A stretch of 50,563 nucleotides of DNA, taken from contig NZ_PJRN01000022.1 in NCBI RefSeq assembly GCF_002930105.1, positions 1 to 50,563 of the forward strand. The letters run 5' to 3'. The notes under the pieces were generated by a model that had not been told where the DNA came from, searched no databases, and worked only from the letters and a program-made list of their open reading frames with translations. This DNA comes from Billgrantia saliphila. GTDB lineage: Bacteria; Pseudomonadota; Gammaproteobacteria; Pseudomonadales; Halomonadaceae. Shown here piece after piece: positions 16,832 through 24,702 of this stretch (position 1 is the stretch's first letter; each line of letters starts with the position of its first letter). A program made the translations under genes and the position numbers.

Positions 16832-17746
16832 ATGCCGACCGCTGCCGCCTACCTGATCGTGGTACTGGTGTGGGCCACGACGCCGTTGGCCATCAAATGG
16901 AGCGCCGAGGCGGGCGCACCGGTGGGCAGCGTGATGTTGCGCATGCTAATCGCCTTTCTGGCGGGGTTGGCAGTGTTGCTCCTGCTGCGCCGACGCCTGC
17001 GCCGCGATGGCCGCGCGCTGAAAAGCTATGCAGCAGCGGTTCCTGGGGTATTCGGCGCCATGGCACTGAGCTATCAAGCATCATTGACGCTGCCTTCGGG
17101 CATGATGTCGGTGATTTTTGGCATGGCCCCGCTGATATCGGGACTGATCCTGCAGTTAATGCCAGGTGCCGTGAAGCTCAGGCGCTGGCACTGGATCGGT
17201 TGCCTGCTGGGAGTGGTGGGCCTGGCCGTGGTGTTCGCAGACAGCCTGGTGCTGGGCAACGACCAGCTACCCGCCCTGCTGATGATGCTACTCGCCGTGA
17301 CCCTGTTCAGCGGCAGCGGCATTGCCGTGCAGCGCGCCGCCGCCGGGCTCGGACCGTTGGAGCAGACCCTGGGCGCGCTGGGCCTGAGCCTGCCGTGCTT
17401 CTTCATCTTGTGGCTGGCCAGCGGCGAACCGCTGGCGGTGCCTCTGAGCCCGCGCGGGCTGTGGGCGGTCCTCTACCTGGCGCTATTCGGCTCGCTGCTC
17501 GGCTTTCTCTGCTACTACCTGATCCTTTCGCGGCTTCCCGCCGCCACCGTGGCGCTGGTCACGCTGATCACCCCGGTGCTCGCCCTGGGCCTGGGCATGA
17601 CGTTCAACCAGGAACAGCCCTCCTCGTCGATGCTTATCGGCGCGGTTCTGATCCTGGTGGCTCTCGGCGCTTACCTGTTTGGTGATCGCCTGGCGCGGCT
17701 CAAGGCCATTCGCGAGCGGGCAGCCGACCCCGAGCGGATCCCGTAG
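16832..17746 (+). CDS. EamA/DMT-family transporter
   Basis: This is a predicted inner-membrane exporter of the drug/metabolite transporter superfamily with 304 residues and about ten hydrophobic segments arranged as two EamA repeats (about residues 5-140 and 150-285). It opens with a hydrophobic helix containing V-W-A-T-T-P-L-A-I-K-W, typical of the first repeat, and ends in a basic cytoplasmic tail. The ATG at 16832 follows AAGGAA. No substrate can be read from sequence; relatives export amino acids or other metabolites. It is divergent from the racemase-family gene, so a shared regulatory region at 16610-16831 is likely. Confidence 0.88.
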   Translation: MPTAAAYLIVVLVWATTPLAIKWSAEAGAPVGSVMLRMLIAFLAGLAVLLLLRRRLRRDGRALKSYAAAVPGVFGAMALSYQASLTLPSGMMSVIFGMAPLISGLILQLMPGAVKLRRWHWIGCLLGVVGLAVVFADSLVLGNDQLPALLMMLLAVTLFSGSGIAVQRAAAGLGPLEQTLGALGLSLPCFFILWLASGEPLAVPLSPRGLWAVLYLALFGSLLGFLCYYLILSRLPAATVALVTLITPVLALGLGMTFNQEQPSSSMLIGAVLILVALGAYLFGDRLARLKAIRERAADPERIP

Positions 17747-17914
17747 TCATCGTCCGGATAATGGGAGAAGTGCCGCCAGTTCCTGGACAACCCCTTAGGC
17801 CAGAAGCAGGACAGGTGCACCCGCCTCCTTCCCATCGCCTTTGGTCGCATGGCTGCCGATTTGCGTTCTCGACGGGCTAGGCTGGGGGCGGGCAGGTTGC
17901 TACAGGATACGATT

Positions 17915-18706
17915 ATGAACACGATCGACGATGAGCGTGCGGTCCTCCGTCACGACGCGGGCGGCACCGCCACGCTGACGCTGAACCGGCCGCGCCAGTT
18001 CAACGCGCTGTCGGAGGAGTTGCTCGAGGCGCTGGCAGGCGAGCTAGACCGGCTTGCCGAGGACGAGGCGGTGCGCTGCGTCGTCATCGCCGCGGAGGGG
18101 CGTGCCTTCTGCGCCGGCCACGACCTGAAGCAGATGCGCGCCAACCCCGCCAAGGCCTATTACCAGACCCTGTTTGCCCGCTGCGGCGAGGTCATGCAGC
18201 GCATCGTCAACCTGCCGGTGCCGGTGATTGCTCGCGTGCAGGGGCTGGCCACCGCCGCCGGCTGCCAGCTGGTGGCCAGCTGCGATCTTGCCGTGGCGTC
18301 GCGCTCGGCGCGCTTCGCGGTGTCGGGGATCAACGTCGGGCTGTTCTGCTCCACCCCGGCAGTGGCGCTTTCGCGCAGCATAGGACGCAAGCGTGCGCTG
18401 GAGATGCTGTTCACCGGTGAATTCATCGATGCCGACCAGGCGCTCGAGTGGGGGCTGGTCAATCGCGTGGCCGACGACGCGGCGCTGGACGAGACGTTGG
18501 GCGAGCTGACCTCGAGCATCTGTGCCAAGAGCGCCGTGGCGGTGCGCACCGGCAAGGCGATGTTCCAGCGCCAGCTGCAGATGCCGCTGAGTGAGGCCTA
18601 CGATTTCGCCGGCGAGGCGATGGCCTGCAACATGATGGCCGAGGACGTAGCCGAAGGCATCGACGCCTTCATTGCGAAGCGGGACCCTCAATGGCGGCAC
18701 CGTTGA
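17915..18706 (+). CDS. Crotonase-family protein, ECHDC3-like
   Basis: A 263-residue member of the enoyl-CoA hydratase/isomerase superfamily. The CoA-binding and oxyanion-hole segment A-F-C-A-G-H-D-L is clear near residue 70. Both catalytic glutamates of true enoyl-CoA hydratases are missing. The first region reads A-A-G-C-Q-L instead of G-G-x-C-E-L, and the second reads S-G-I-N-V-G-L-F-C-S-T-P instead of the usual P-E-x-x-x-G-L. The G-L-F-C-S-T-P string is characteristic of the ECHDC3 branch, whose reaction is not established. The ATG at 17915 follows AGGA; the longer frame from 17849 has no ribosome-binding site. It is followed by an IclR gene, which may or may not control it. Confidence 0.85.
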   Translation: MNTIDDERAVLRHDAGGTATLTLNRPRQFNALSEELLEALAGELDRLAEDEAVRCVVIAAEGRAFCAGHDLKQMRANPAKAYYQTLFARCGEVMQRIVNLPVPVIARVQGLATAAGCQLVASCDLAVASRSARFAVSGINVGLFCSTPAVALSRSIGRKRALEMLFTGEFIDADQALEWGLVNRVADDAALDETLGELTSSICAKSAVAVRTGKAMFQRQLQMPLSEAYDFAGEAMACNMMAEDVAEGIDAFIAKRDPQWRHR

Positions 18707-18827
18707 GCACGGCCGGGCTTACGTGGAACGCATTTCCGCAGCCGCGACAAACGGACCTCGAACGGGTATCCTGTCGACGGCCTTCCACGCGAGGCCGGCC
18801 AGATCGATAAAGCAAAGGGTGACGCAG

Positions 18828-19673
18828 GTGAGTGAAGTCAAACGCAGAACGGCGGGACGCCCGCCAGGCCCCGGCAAGAGCGCCAGCGGCCACAGCCAGT
18901 CGTTGGTGCGCGGACTCAGCCTGCTGGAGCGGCTGGCGGCGACGCCGGGTGGCCTTTCCCTGTCGGAACTGGCCGAGATGGTCGATCTAGCGCCTTCCAC
19001 CACCCATCGCCTGCTGCAGGCGCTGCAGGGGCAGGGCTTCATTACTCAGGATGTCGATCTCGGCGTCTGGAAGATCGACGTCAAGACCTTTCGCATCGGC
19101 AACAGCTTCCTCGAGGCGCGCGATTTCGTCGCCGCCAGCCGCCCCTTCCTGCGTCGCTTGACCGCGCAGACCGGCGAGACCGCCAACCTGGGCATCCGCG
19201 ATGGCGCCACGGCGGTCTTCCTCGCCCAGAGCGAGTCGCCCCAGATGATGCGCATGATCACCCGGCTCGGCTCGCGCGCACCGCTTCACGCCTCGGGCGT
19301 GGGCAAGGCACTGATGGCCTGGCTGCCCGACGACGAGTTCGAGCGGGTGCTGGCCGAACGTGGCCTGGAGCGAGTCACCGAGAACACGTTGCACTCATCC
19401 GAGACGCTGCGCGCCAACCTCGCTCTGGTACGCCGACTGGGCTACGCCTGCGATCGTGAGGAACATGCCATCGGCCTGCACTGCGTAGCCGCCTGCTTGC
19501 ACGACGAGCACGGCACACCGCTGGCGGCGATTTCCGTCTCCGGCCCGGTGGCACGCATCCCCGAGTCGCGCCTGAAGGAGCTGGGCGAACTGGTTCACGA
19601 GACCGCGGCCGAGATCACCACCCGCCTCGGTGGGCGTATGCCAGCCTCACAGGAGCAGGTAGCGGAAGCGTGA
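18828..19673 (+). CDS. IclR-family transcriptional regulator
   Basis: This DNA-binding regulator has 281 residues from the GTG at 18828, which has AAAGGG about 8 bases upstream. A GTG at 18819 is an alternative, and the frame continues upstream without a better start. The N-terminal winged helix-turn-helix (about residues 25-85) contains G-L-S-L-S-E-L-A-E-M-V-D-L-A-P-S-T-T-H-R-L-L-Q-A-L. The C-terminal effector domain (about 100-270) has the family segments H-A-S-G-V-G-K-A and R-x-x-G-Y-A-x-D-x-E-E. It follows the ECHDC3-like gene on the same strand after 121 bases. The effector is unknown. Confidence 0.92.
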   Translation: MSEVKRRTAGRPPGPGKSASGHSQSLVRGLSLLERLAATPGGLSLSELAEMVDLAPSTTHRLLQALQGQGFITQDVDLGVWKIDVKTFRIGNSFLEARDFVAASRPFLRRLTAQTGETANLGIRDGATAVFLAQSESPQMMRMITRLGSRAPLHASGVGKALMAWLPDDEFERVLAERGLERVTENTLHSSETLRANLALVRRLGYACDREEHAIGLHCVAACLHDEHGTPLAAISVSGPVARIPESRLKELGELVHETAAEITTRLGGRMPASQEQVAEA

Positions 19674-19956
19674 AGCATGCGGCTTTCGTCGTGTTCACGC
19701 TCGCCCTCGGGCTGGTACTGGAACCAGGTGAGCGCCGGCGGCCACTCGCAGCAGGACTGCTTCGTTAACTTCGGCGGCCAGGGCCGCACCCGCTGCAACA
19801 TGGCGGGCAGTTCTACCTTCGGCCGGTGATAGAGGGCGAAACAGCTGCAAATTGCATTCGCCTCGAATAGCGATACACAACTAAAACAGAGCTGCCCCCT
19901 AACGTAGCGAAACAAGCCTCTACAGCCTCATGACTCAGCAGTAATGCCTTTGGCTG
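19674..19956. other. Intergenic stretch with no recognised gene, possible gene remnant
   Basis: About 280 bases between the IclR gene and the paaX promoter. All three minus-strand frames and two plus-strand frames are open over much of 19680-19880 because of base composition, but none has a good start with a ribosome-binding site or a recognisable domain. The plus frame from an ATG near 19676 gives about 50 residues rich in Gly, Ser and Cys. The minus frame from 19915 gives 106 residues with scattered Cys, Trp and Pro. Neither is called as a gene. The last 80 bases become A+T-richer, consistent with promoter DNA for paaX. Confidence 0.4.
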
Positions 19957-19971
19957 TGGTACTCTATTTGC
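19957..19971 (+). promoter_or_regulatory. Candidate sigma-54 (-24/-12) promoter of paaX
   Basis: TGGTACTCTATTTGC matches the sigma-54 consensus TGGYAC-N5-TTGC in both boxes with exact spacing (GG at -24, GC at -12). It lies 62 bases before the paaX ATG. No clear upstream activator palindrome was found in the preceding 250 bases, so activity is uncertain. Confidence 0.5.
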
Positions 19972-20033
19972 GCCTGGATTCGATCTGTTCTCGGCCTGCA
20001 ACAGTATCACAACTTGGGAAACCGGCTCACATC

Positions 20034-20960
20034 ATGTCCTCCGCTCACGATTGCGTTGTCTCGCTTATCGACAATTTCCAGAAGCGCCACCCTATTCGCG
20101 CCGGTTCGTTGATCATCACGATTTATGGTGACTCGATTGCCCCGCGAGGAGGCACGGTCTGGCTGGGCAGCCTGTCGAAGCTTGTCGCCCCCATCGGCAT
20201 CAACGAGAGGTTGGTACGCACTTCCGTTTATCGCTTGACTCAGGAGAGCTGGCTGCAGGGCGAGAAGGTAGGACGACGCAGCTATTACAGCCTCAGTGGC
20301 CCAGGACGGCGGCGCTTCGAACAAGCCTTCAAACGGGTCTATCACGGCGCGCATCCCCCCTGGAACGGGCAGTGGTCACTGGTACTGCTATCGCAGCTGG
20401 ATGCCGCACGCCGCCAAAAGGTTCGCGAGGAGCTCGAATGGCTGGGCTTCGGCTATTTCGCCCAAGGGCTTCTGGCCCACCCCAACCTGAACCGCAGCGA
20501 AGCGATGGCAGCTCTTCAGGAAATGGACGCGGCCGATGATACCATCATCATGCAGACCGAAGCCGTAGAGCCTCTTGCCAGCAGGCCGTTACGCCGACAG
20601 GTCAGGGAGAGCTGGAACCTGGAAAGCCTGGCCGAGAACTATCAGCGATTCCTGGCCCAGTTCCGCCCACTTTGGAAGGCGCTGGATGAAGAGAATCACC
20701 TGGGCGAGGAGGAGTGCTTCATTGCCCGTACACTGCTGATCCACGAATATCGCAAGGTGCAACTGCGCGACCCCCAGCTACCCGATGAGCTACTGCCGAC
20801 CGCCTGGGAGGGGCGCAACGCTTATCAGCTGTGCCGCAATATCTATCGCACGATCTATCAGCGCGCAGAGCGCTGGCTCGACCAGCATCTCGAAACGGCC
20901 GAGGGCCCGCTTCCGGCACCGGGCCCCAGCTTCTACCAGCGCTTCGGGGGGTTGGACTGA
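20034..20960 (+). CDS. paaX: Phenylacetic acid degradation repressor PaaX
   Basis: PaaX is a transcriptional repressor that releases paa promoters when it binds phenylacetyl-CoA. The product from the ATG at 20034 has 308 residues, against about 316 in E. coli. It shows the PaaX opening with S-L-I-x-x-x-Y-G-D-S-x-x-x-R-G-G-x-x-W-L-G-S-L near residue 30, a winged-helix part with R-T-S-V-Y-R-L, and a C-terminal helical domain. The frame extends 30 residues upstream to 19944, but those do not resemble the family. It is separated by about 14 kb from the nearest paa operon and lies tail to tail with the sigma-54 regulator gene, 3 bases apart. Confidence 0.95.
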   Translation: MSSAHDCVVSLIDNFQKRHPIRAGSLIITIYGDSIAPRGGTVWLGSLSKLVAPIGINERLVRTSVYRLTQESWLQGEKVGRRSYYSLSGPGRRRFEQAFKRVYHGAHPPWNGQWSLVLLSQLDAARRQKVREELEWLGFGYFAQGLLAHPNLNRSEAMAALQEMDAADDTIIMQTEAVEPLASRPLRRQVRESWNLESLAENYQRFLAQFRPLWKALDEENHLGEEECFIARTLLIHEYRKVQLRDPQLPDELLPTAWEGRNAYQLCRNIYRTIYQRAERWLDQHLETAEGPLPAPGPSFYQRFGGLD

Positions 20961-20963
20961 CCT

Positions 20964-22922
20964 CTATCCCAGCCGCCGGTACAGCGTTGAGCGGCTGACG
21001 CCCAAGGCTCGAGCAGCAGCAGTGAAGTTGCCGTCGTGAGCCTCCAAAGTGCGCTCGATATGCTCTCGCTCCAGTGCCTTCAGGCTACGGGGTGCCGCCT
21101 CGTCTTCGGCTACCACGGCATCGAGTGATCGAGCATCGCCCTGTTGCGAGTCGACGGGGGCGTGTACCCTTCGCGTCAGCTTGCGCTGCCAGCGTGGCGA
21201 AAGATCGCTCAAGGTGAGCGATACAAGCTCCGGCTCTGCTCCGACAATAGCTGCCTGCAGGCAATACTCGAGTTCACGCCAGTTACCGGGCCAAGGGTAA
21301 GCGGCGAGATGCGACAAGAGCCTATCATCGAGTGGCAGCTGGCGTTCATGGCGCAGGCACAGCCGATACCAAAGCTCCTCGATCCGTGATGCTACATCTG
21401 CTTGCTTGCTCAAGGCAGGCAGCTCCACAACCACACCCGCTAGGCGAAAGTACAGATCTTCGCGAAACTCGCCTTTCCGCACCAGTTCTTCCAAGTCACG
21501 GTGGGTGGCGGCAATAACGCGAATATCGATGGGTATCTCGCGATGATCGCCCAGTGGCACCACCACACGCTCTTGCATTACACGCAGCAGCCGCGCCTGA
21601 AGCGACTGTGGCATGTCGCCGATTTCATCCAGCAATAACGTGCCTCCGCTGGCCTGCACCAGACGTCCGGCATGGCCTCCCTTCCGAGCGCCGGTGAAGG
21701 CTCCCTCACCATATCCGAACAGCTCGGCTTCGATGAGGTTTTCAGGAATGGACGCACAATTGAGCGCTACAAAGGCACCTTGCGTCTCAGCCTGCTGATG
21801 CAGGGCTCTTGCCAACTGCTCCTTCCCCGTGCCCGTCTCACCCTGAAGCAGCACCGGAAGGCCAGCCTTGAGGGCGCGGCTGGCGCGAATGGCTTCGCGC
21901 TGCTGCTCTTGGCACCACCCCTGCGTCAGCGTCATGAGAGTTGGTACCTGCACTGCGATTTGCGGCCGGTTCACATCCCGTCGCTGCGGCACTACTCCCA
22001 CTTCGGCCGGTTGCCAGCCGTCGGGAGCATTGAGCCGACCCACCAGCTGTAACTCCGCCAACTCGATTCCCAGCAGGGCGGATTGGCGCTCGCATTGTCG
22101 ACGCATCACCGACCATGGACAGCCCAGCAGCTCCTCAACATGGCCCCCCACCTGCATCGCACCGTTATAGTTCAACCACTGCCGGGCCGATTTGTCGGCG
22201 GCCAGGATAAACCCTTCATCGTTGATGGCTACCAAGCCACAGGTTTCGCTGTCGAGCTCGGCCATGGAGGCATGAACCTGCAGTACCCAGCGATGCTGAT
22301 ATTGGCGTCGAAACAGTTGCTGCCCGATGGCGCAGGTCAACTGCTTTACACGACGCAGGAAAAGTTCGGGGCGTGGATGTCGGGCATCGAAGGTCAGGTC
22401 TAGCAGGCCCAGGCACTCCTCATTCAGGCCATATAGTGGTGCTGCGACACAGGAAACGGGATTGTCGGGGAAAAGGAGGTGCTCGTTGGCATTGACCAGC
22501 ACAGGGGCGCGCTCAATAAGCGCGAGTGCTGGCGCATTGGTACCGAACCAGCGTTCGTCCAGGTTCATCCCCGGCTCGATACGCAGCCGGCCATCGATCG
22601 AAAACTGCTTGCCATAGGTCTTGAGGACAGTGGCATCAGGCGACGCCAGCAGCAGCTGACTACCCAAGTCGTCCGCCACGCGCTTGACCATCGGTTCCGC
22701 CAACTCCACCAGGCGCCGATTCGCAAGACATTGCTCGCGTAGCTCCGCACGCGTTATTCGAGGGAAGTCGATCTTGCCGTCCAGCAGGCCGTATTCCAGA
22801 CAGCGCTGCCAAGAGCGGCCAATTGAAGCGTCCAGCAAATCTACCGGCAGCGTCCCCGCTCTGATCTGTTGGTGCGCCTGACGCATCACACCGGGGGTTC
22901 TCAGGGCAGCCTTGTTATACAT
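20964..22922 (-). CDS. Sigma-54-dependent activator, AcoR-type (probable amine-catabolism regulator)
   Basis: A 652-residue bacterial enhancer-binding protein. The N-terminal third resembles the GAF-containing sensor region of AcoR-type activators (S-W-x-R-C near residue 40). The central AAA+ domain has Walker A G-E-T-G-T-G-K-E around residue 361 and the sigma-54-contacting G-A-F-T-G-A loop around 405. The Fis-type helix-turn-helix is at the very C-terminus (N-F-T-A-A-A-R-A-L-G-V-S-R-S-T-L-Y-R-R). No receiver domain is present, so it probably senses a small molecule. The ATG at 22922 has GGGAG 6 bases upstream; a GTG at 22943 is less likely. It is divergent from the aldehyde dehydrogenase gene, whose promoter is of the sigma-54 type. 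This suggests, but does not prove, that it activates the amine pathway. Confidence 0.9.
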   Translation of the reverse strand: MYNKAALRTPGVMRQAHQQIRAGTLPVDLLDASIGRSWQRCLEYGLLDGKIDFPRITRAELREQCLANRRLVELAEPMVKRVADDLGSQLLLASPDATVLKTYGKQFSIDGRLRIEPGMNLDERWFGTNAPALALIERAPVLVNANEHLLFPDNPVSCVAAPLYGLNEECLGLLDLTFDARHPRPELFLRRVKQLTCAIGQQLFRRQYQHRWVLQVHASMAELDSETCGLVAINDEGFILAADKSARQWLNYNGAMQVGGHVEELLGCPWSVMRRQCERQSALLGIELAELQLVGRLNAPDGWQPAEVGVVPQRRDVNRPQIAVQVPTLMTLTQGWCQEQQREAIRASRALKAGLPVLLQGETGTGKEQLARALHQQAETQGAFVALNCASIPENLIEAELFGYGEGAFTGARKGGHAGRLVQASGGTLLLDEIGDMPQSLQARLLRVMQERVVVPLGDHREIPIDIRVIAATHRDLEELVRKGEFREDLYFRLAGVVVELPALSKQADVASRIEELWYRLCLRHERQLPLDDRLLSHLAAYPWPGNWRELEYCLQAAIVGAEPELVSLTLSDLSPRWQRKLTRRVHAPVDSQQGDARSLDAVVAEDEAAPRSLKALEREHIERTLEAHDGNFTAAARALGVSRSTLYRRLG

Positions 22923-22974
22923 GTCGCACTCCCGCTGGGTCACGCTCCTCGCCTCAGTGTCCCAAGTTGCAACA

Positions 22975-23000
22975 GTTGTCGTGTACGAGAACGCGACAAC
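22975..23000. promoter_or_regulatory. Upstream activator palindrome for the sigma-54 regulator
   Basis: Perfect inverted 7-base arms GTTGTCG (22975-22981) and CGACAAC (22994-23000) are separated by 12 bases. The site lies about 70-95 bases upstream of the -24 box of the aldehyde dehydrogenase promoter and immediately in front of the activator gene. This is the usual place for an enhancer-binding protein site. A short self-complementary GTTGCAAC lies next to it at 22966-22973. Confidence 0.7.
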
Positions 23001-23067
23001 GCTGGAACGTCATCGAGGGAACTCCGTAACCCAATGCTTTTTGTAGGAATATTTTTTCTTTCATTGC

Positions 23068-23083
23068 TGGCATGGCGATTGCT
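23068..23083 (+). promoter_or_regulatory. Sigma-54 (-24/-12) promoter of the aldehyde dehydrogenase operon
   Basis: TGGCATGGCGATTGCT fits TGGCACG-N4-TTGCW with exact spacing: TGGCA at the -24 box and TTGCT at the -12 box. It lies 78 bases before the aldehyde dehydrogenase ATG, with the divergent sigma-54 activator gene and a palindrome upstream. Confidence 0.85.
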
Positions 23084-23160
23084 ATCGATCAGGGTAGCCC
23101 GGCGTATCTCAATGGGCTTGAGTCAACCATAACGCAGACCCAACCACAGGAGCACTATCC

Positions 23161-24645
23161 ATGCCGCTGCCTTCGACGACGATACAACAATGGCTGGACA
23201 GGACCCATGCAATGTTCATTGGCGGGGAATGGCTGCCCGCCAGGTCTGGCAAGACCCTGGAGGTCTTCAACCCCGCCACGGCGGAAGTCATCTGCCAGGT
23301 GCCGGCCGGCGATGCCGACGATATCGACAGGGCGGTAACCAGCGCCCGCACGGCGTTCCGCGAATGGCGGCACAGCCGCCCCTCACGGCGCGAGAAGCTG
23401 CTGCTGGATCTGGCGGATGCGCTGGAGGAACGGGCCGATGAGTTCGCCATGCTCGAAACATTGGACAACGGCAAGCCGCTGACCTTCTCTCGTCACATGG
23501 ACGTCGCCCTGGCTATCGACTTCCTGCGCTACACGGCGGGCTGGGCGACAAAGATCGAGGGTCGCAGCATGACACCCTCGATGCCCTACGCCCCCAGCGA
23601 CAAGCAGATCGTGGCCTATACCCGCCGCGAACCGGTGGGCGTGGTGGGCGCGATCATCCCTTGGAACTTCCCTCTGCTGATGGCCAGCTGGAAGATCGCC
23701 CCGGCGCTGGCGGCGGGCTGCAGCGTGGTCCTCAAGCCTGCCGAGGACACACCGCTCACCGCCCTGCTGCTGGCCGAGCTGGTGGAGTCCGTGGGCTTTC
23801 CGGCAGGCACCCTCAATGTCGTGACCGGCCTGGGGCACGAAGCGGGCGCTGCGCTGGCCGCGCACCCCGGCATCAATAAGGTCGCCTTCACCGGCTCCAC
23901 TCCGGTGGGCAAGATGATCGGCAAGGCGGCCATGGAGAACATGACCCGCACTACGCTTGAGCTCGGCGGCAAGTCCCCGGTCATGGTCCTCGCTGATGCC
24001 GACATCGAAGCCGCCGCTGCCGGCGCGGCGCAGGCCATCTTCTTCAACCAGGGTCAGGTGTGCACCGCCGGGTCGCGTATCTATGTGCATGAAGCGGCCC
24101 ACGACGCCTTCGTCGCGAAGCTCGCCGAACACGCCAAGGGGCTCACCATGGCGCCCGGCTGGGAGGAAGGCGCCACCTTGGGGCCGCTGGTTTCCGCCAA
24201 GCAGCAGCAGCGCGTGCTGGATTACATCGGCTATGCACGGGAGGAGGGCGGCCAGATCGCCACAGGGGGGGGCGCAGGCCGCGACACCGGCTTCTTCGTC
24301 GAGCCAACGGTGATTACCGGATTGGCCCAGAACAGCCGCTGCGTGCAGGAGGAAATCTTCGGGCCGGTAGTGGTGGTGCAGACCTTCCGCGATCTCGACG
24401 AACTCGTCACCTTGGCCAACGACAGCCCCTACGGCCTCGCCGCCAGCCTCTGGTCCAACGACCTTTCGGCCATTCACCGCCTCATTCCCGAGATCGACGC
24501 CGGCAGCGTCTGGGTCAACGGTCATAACCTGCTCGATCCCAGCATGCCCTTCGGCGGCTTCAAGCAATCGGGAATCGGGCGCGAGATGGGCGATTCCCTT
24601 ATCGAACACTACACCGAGCAGAAATCGGTCGTCATGCTGGTCTGA
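23161..24645 (+). CDS. Phenylacetaldehyde dehydrogenase (aldehyde dehydrogenase family)
   Basis: This cytoplasmic NAD(P)-dependent aldehyde dehydrogenase would oxidise the aldehyde released by the amine dehydrogenase, phenylacetaldehyde in the likely case, to the acid. The 494-residue product has the general base Glu267 in L-E-L-G-G-K-S and the catalytic Cys301 in F-F-N-Q-G-Q-V-C-T-A-G-S-R. It also has the cofactor-binding I-I-P-W-N-F-P segment near residue 162. The Q-G-Q-V-C-T-A-G-S-R signature is shared by FeaB/PadA/PeaE-type phenylacetaldehyde dehydrogenases and by betaine/aminobutyraldehyde relatives. Substrate is inferred from its place between the quinohemoprotein amine dehydrogenase and phenylacetate genes. 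AGGAG precedes the ATG. It is first in a three-gene plus-strand group. Confidence 0.9.
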   Translation: MPLPSTTIQQWLDRTHAMFIGGEWLPARSGKTLEVFNPATAEVICQVPAGDADDIDRAVTSARTAFREWRHSRPSRREKLLLDLADALEERADEFAMLETLDNGKPLTFSRHMDVALAIDFLRYTAGWATKIEGRSMTPSMPYAPSDKQIVAYTRREPVGVVGAIIPWNFPLLMASWKIAPALAAGCSVVLKPAEDTPLTALLLAELVESVGFPAGTLNVVTGLGHEAGAALAAHPGINKVAFTGSTPVGKMIGKAAMENMTRTTLELGGKSPVMVLADADIEAAAAGAAQAIFFNQGQVCTAGSRIYVHEAAHDAFVAKLAEHAKGLTMAPGWEEGATLGPLVSAKQQQRVLDYIGYAREEGGQIATGGGAGRDTGFFVEPTVITGLAQNSRCVQEEIFGPVVVVQTFRDLDELVTLANDSPYGLAASLWSNDLSAIHRLIPEIDAGSVWVNGHNLLDPSMPFGGFKQSGIGREMGDSLIEHYTEQKSVVMLV

Positions 24646-24702
24646 CCCATTTTGGAACGAGACCCCGCAGGCATCACTTTCACTTACGAGAGAACAATCA
24701 TA

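Noticed and set aside
19595..19915. Minus-strand frame of 106 codons as a possible gene
   Set aside because: It overlaps the end of the IclR gene, lacks a ribosome-binding site and matches no family I know; it is described only as part of the intergenic stretch.
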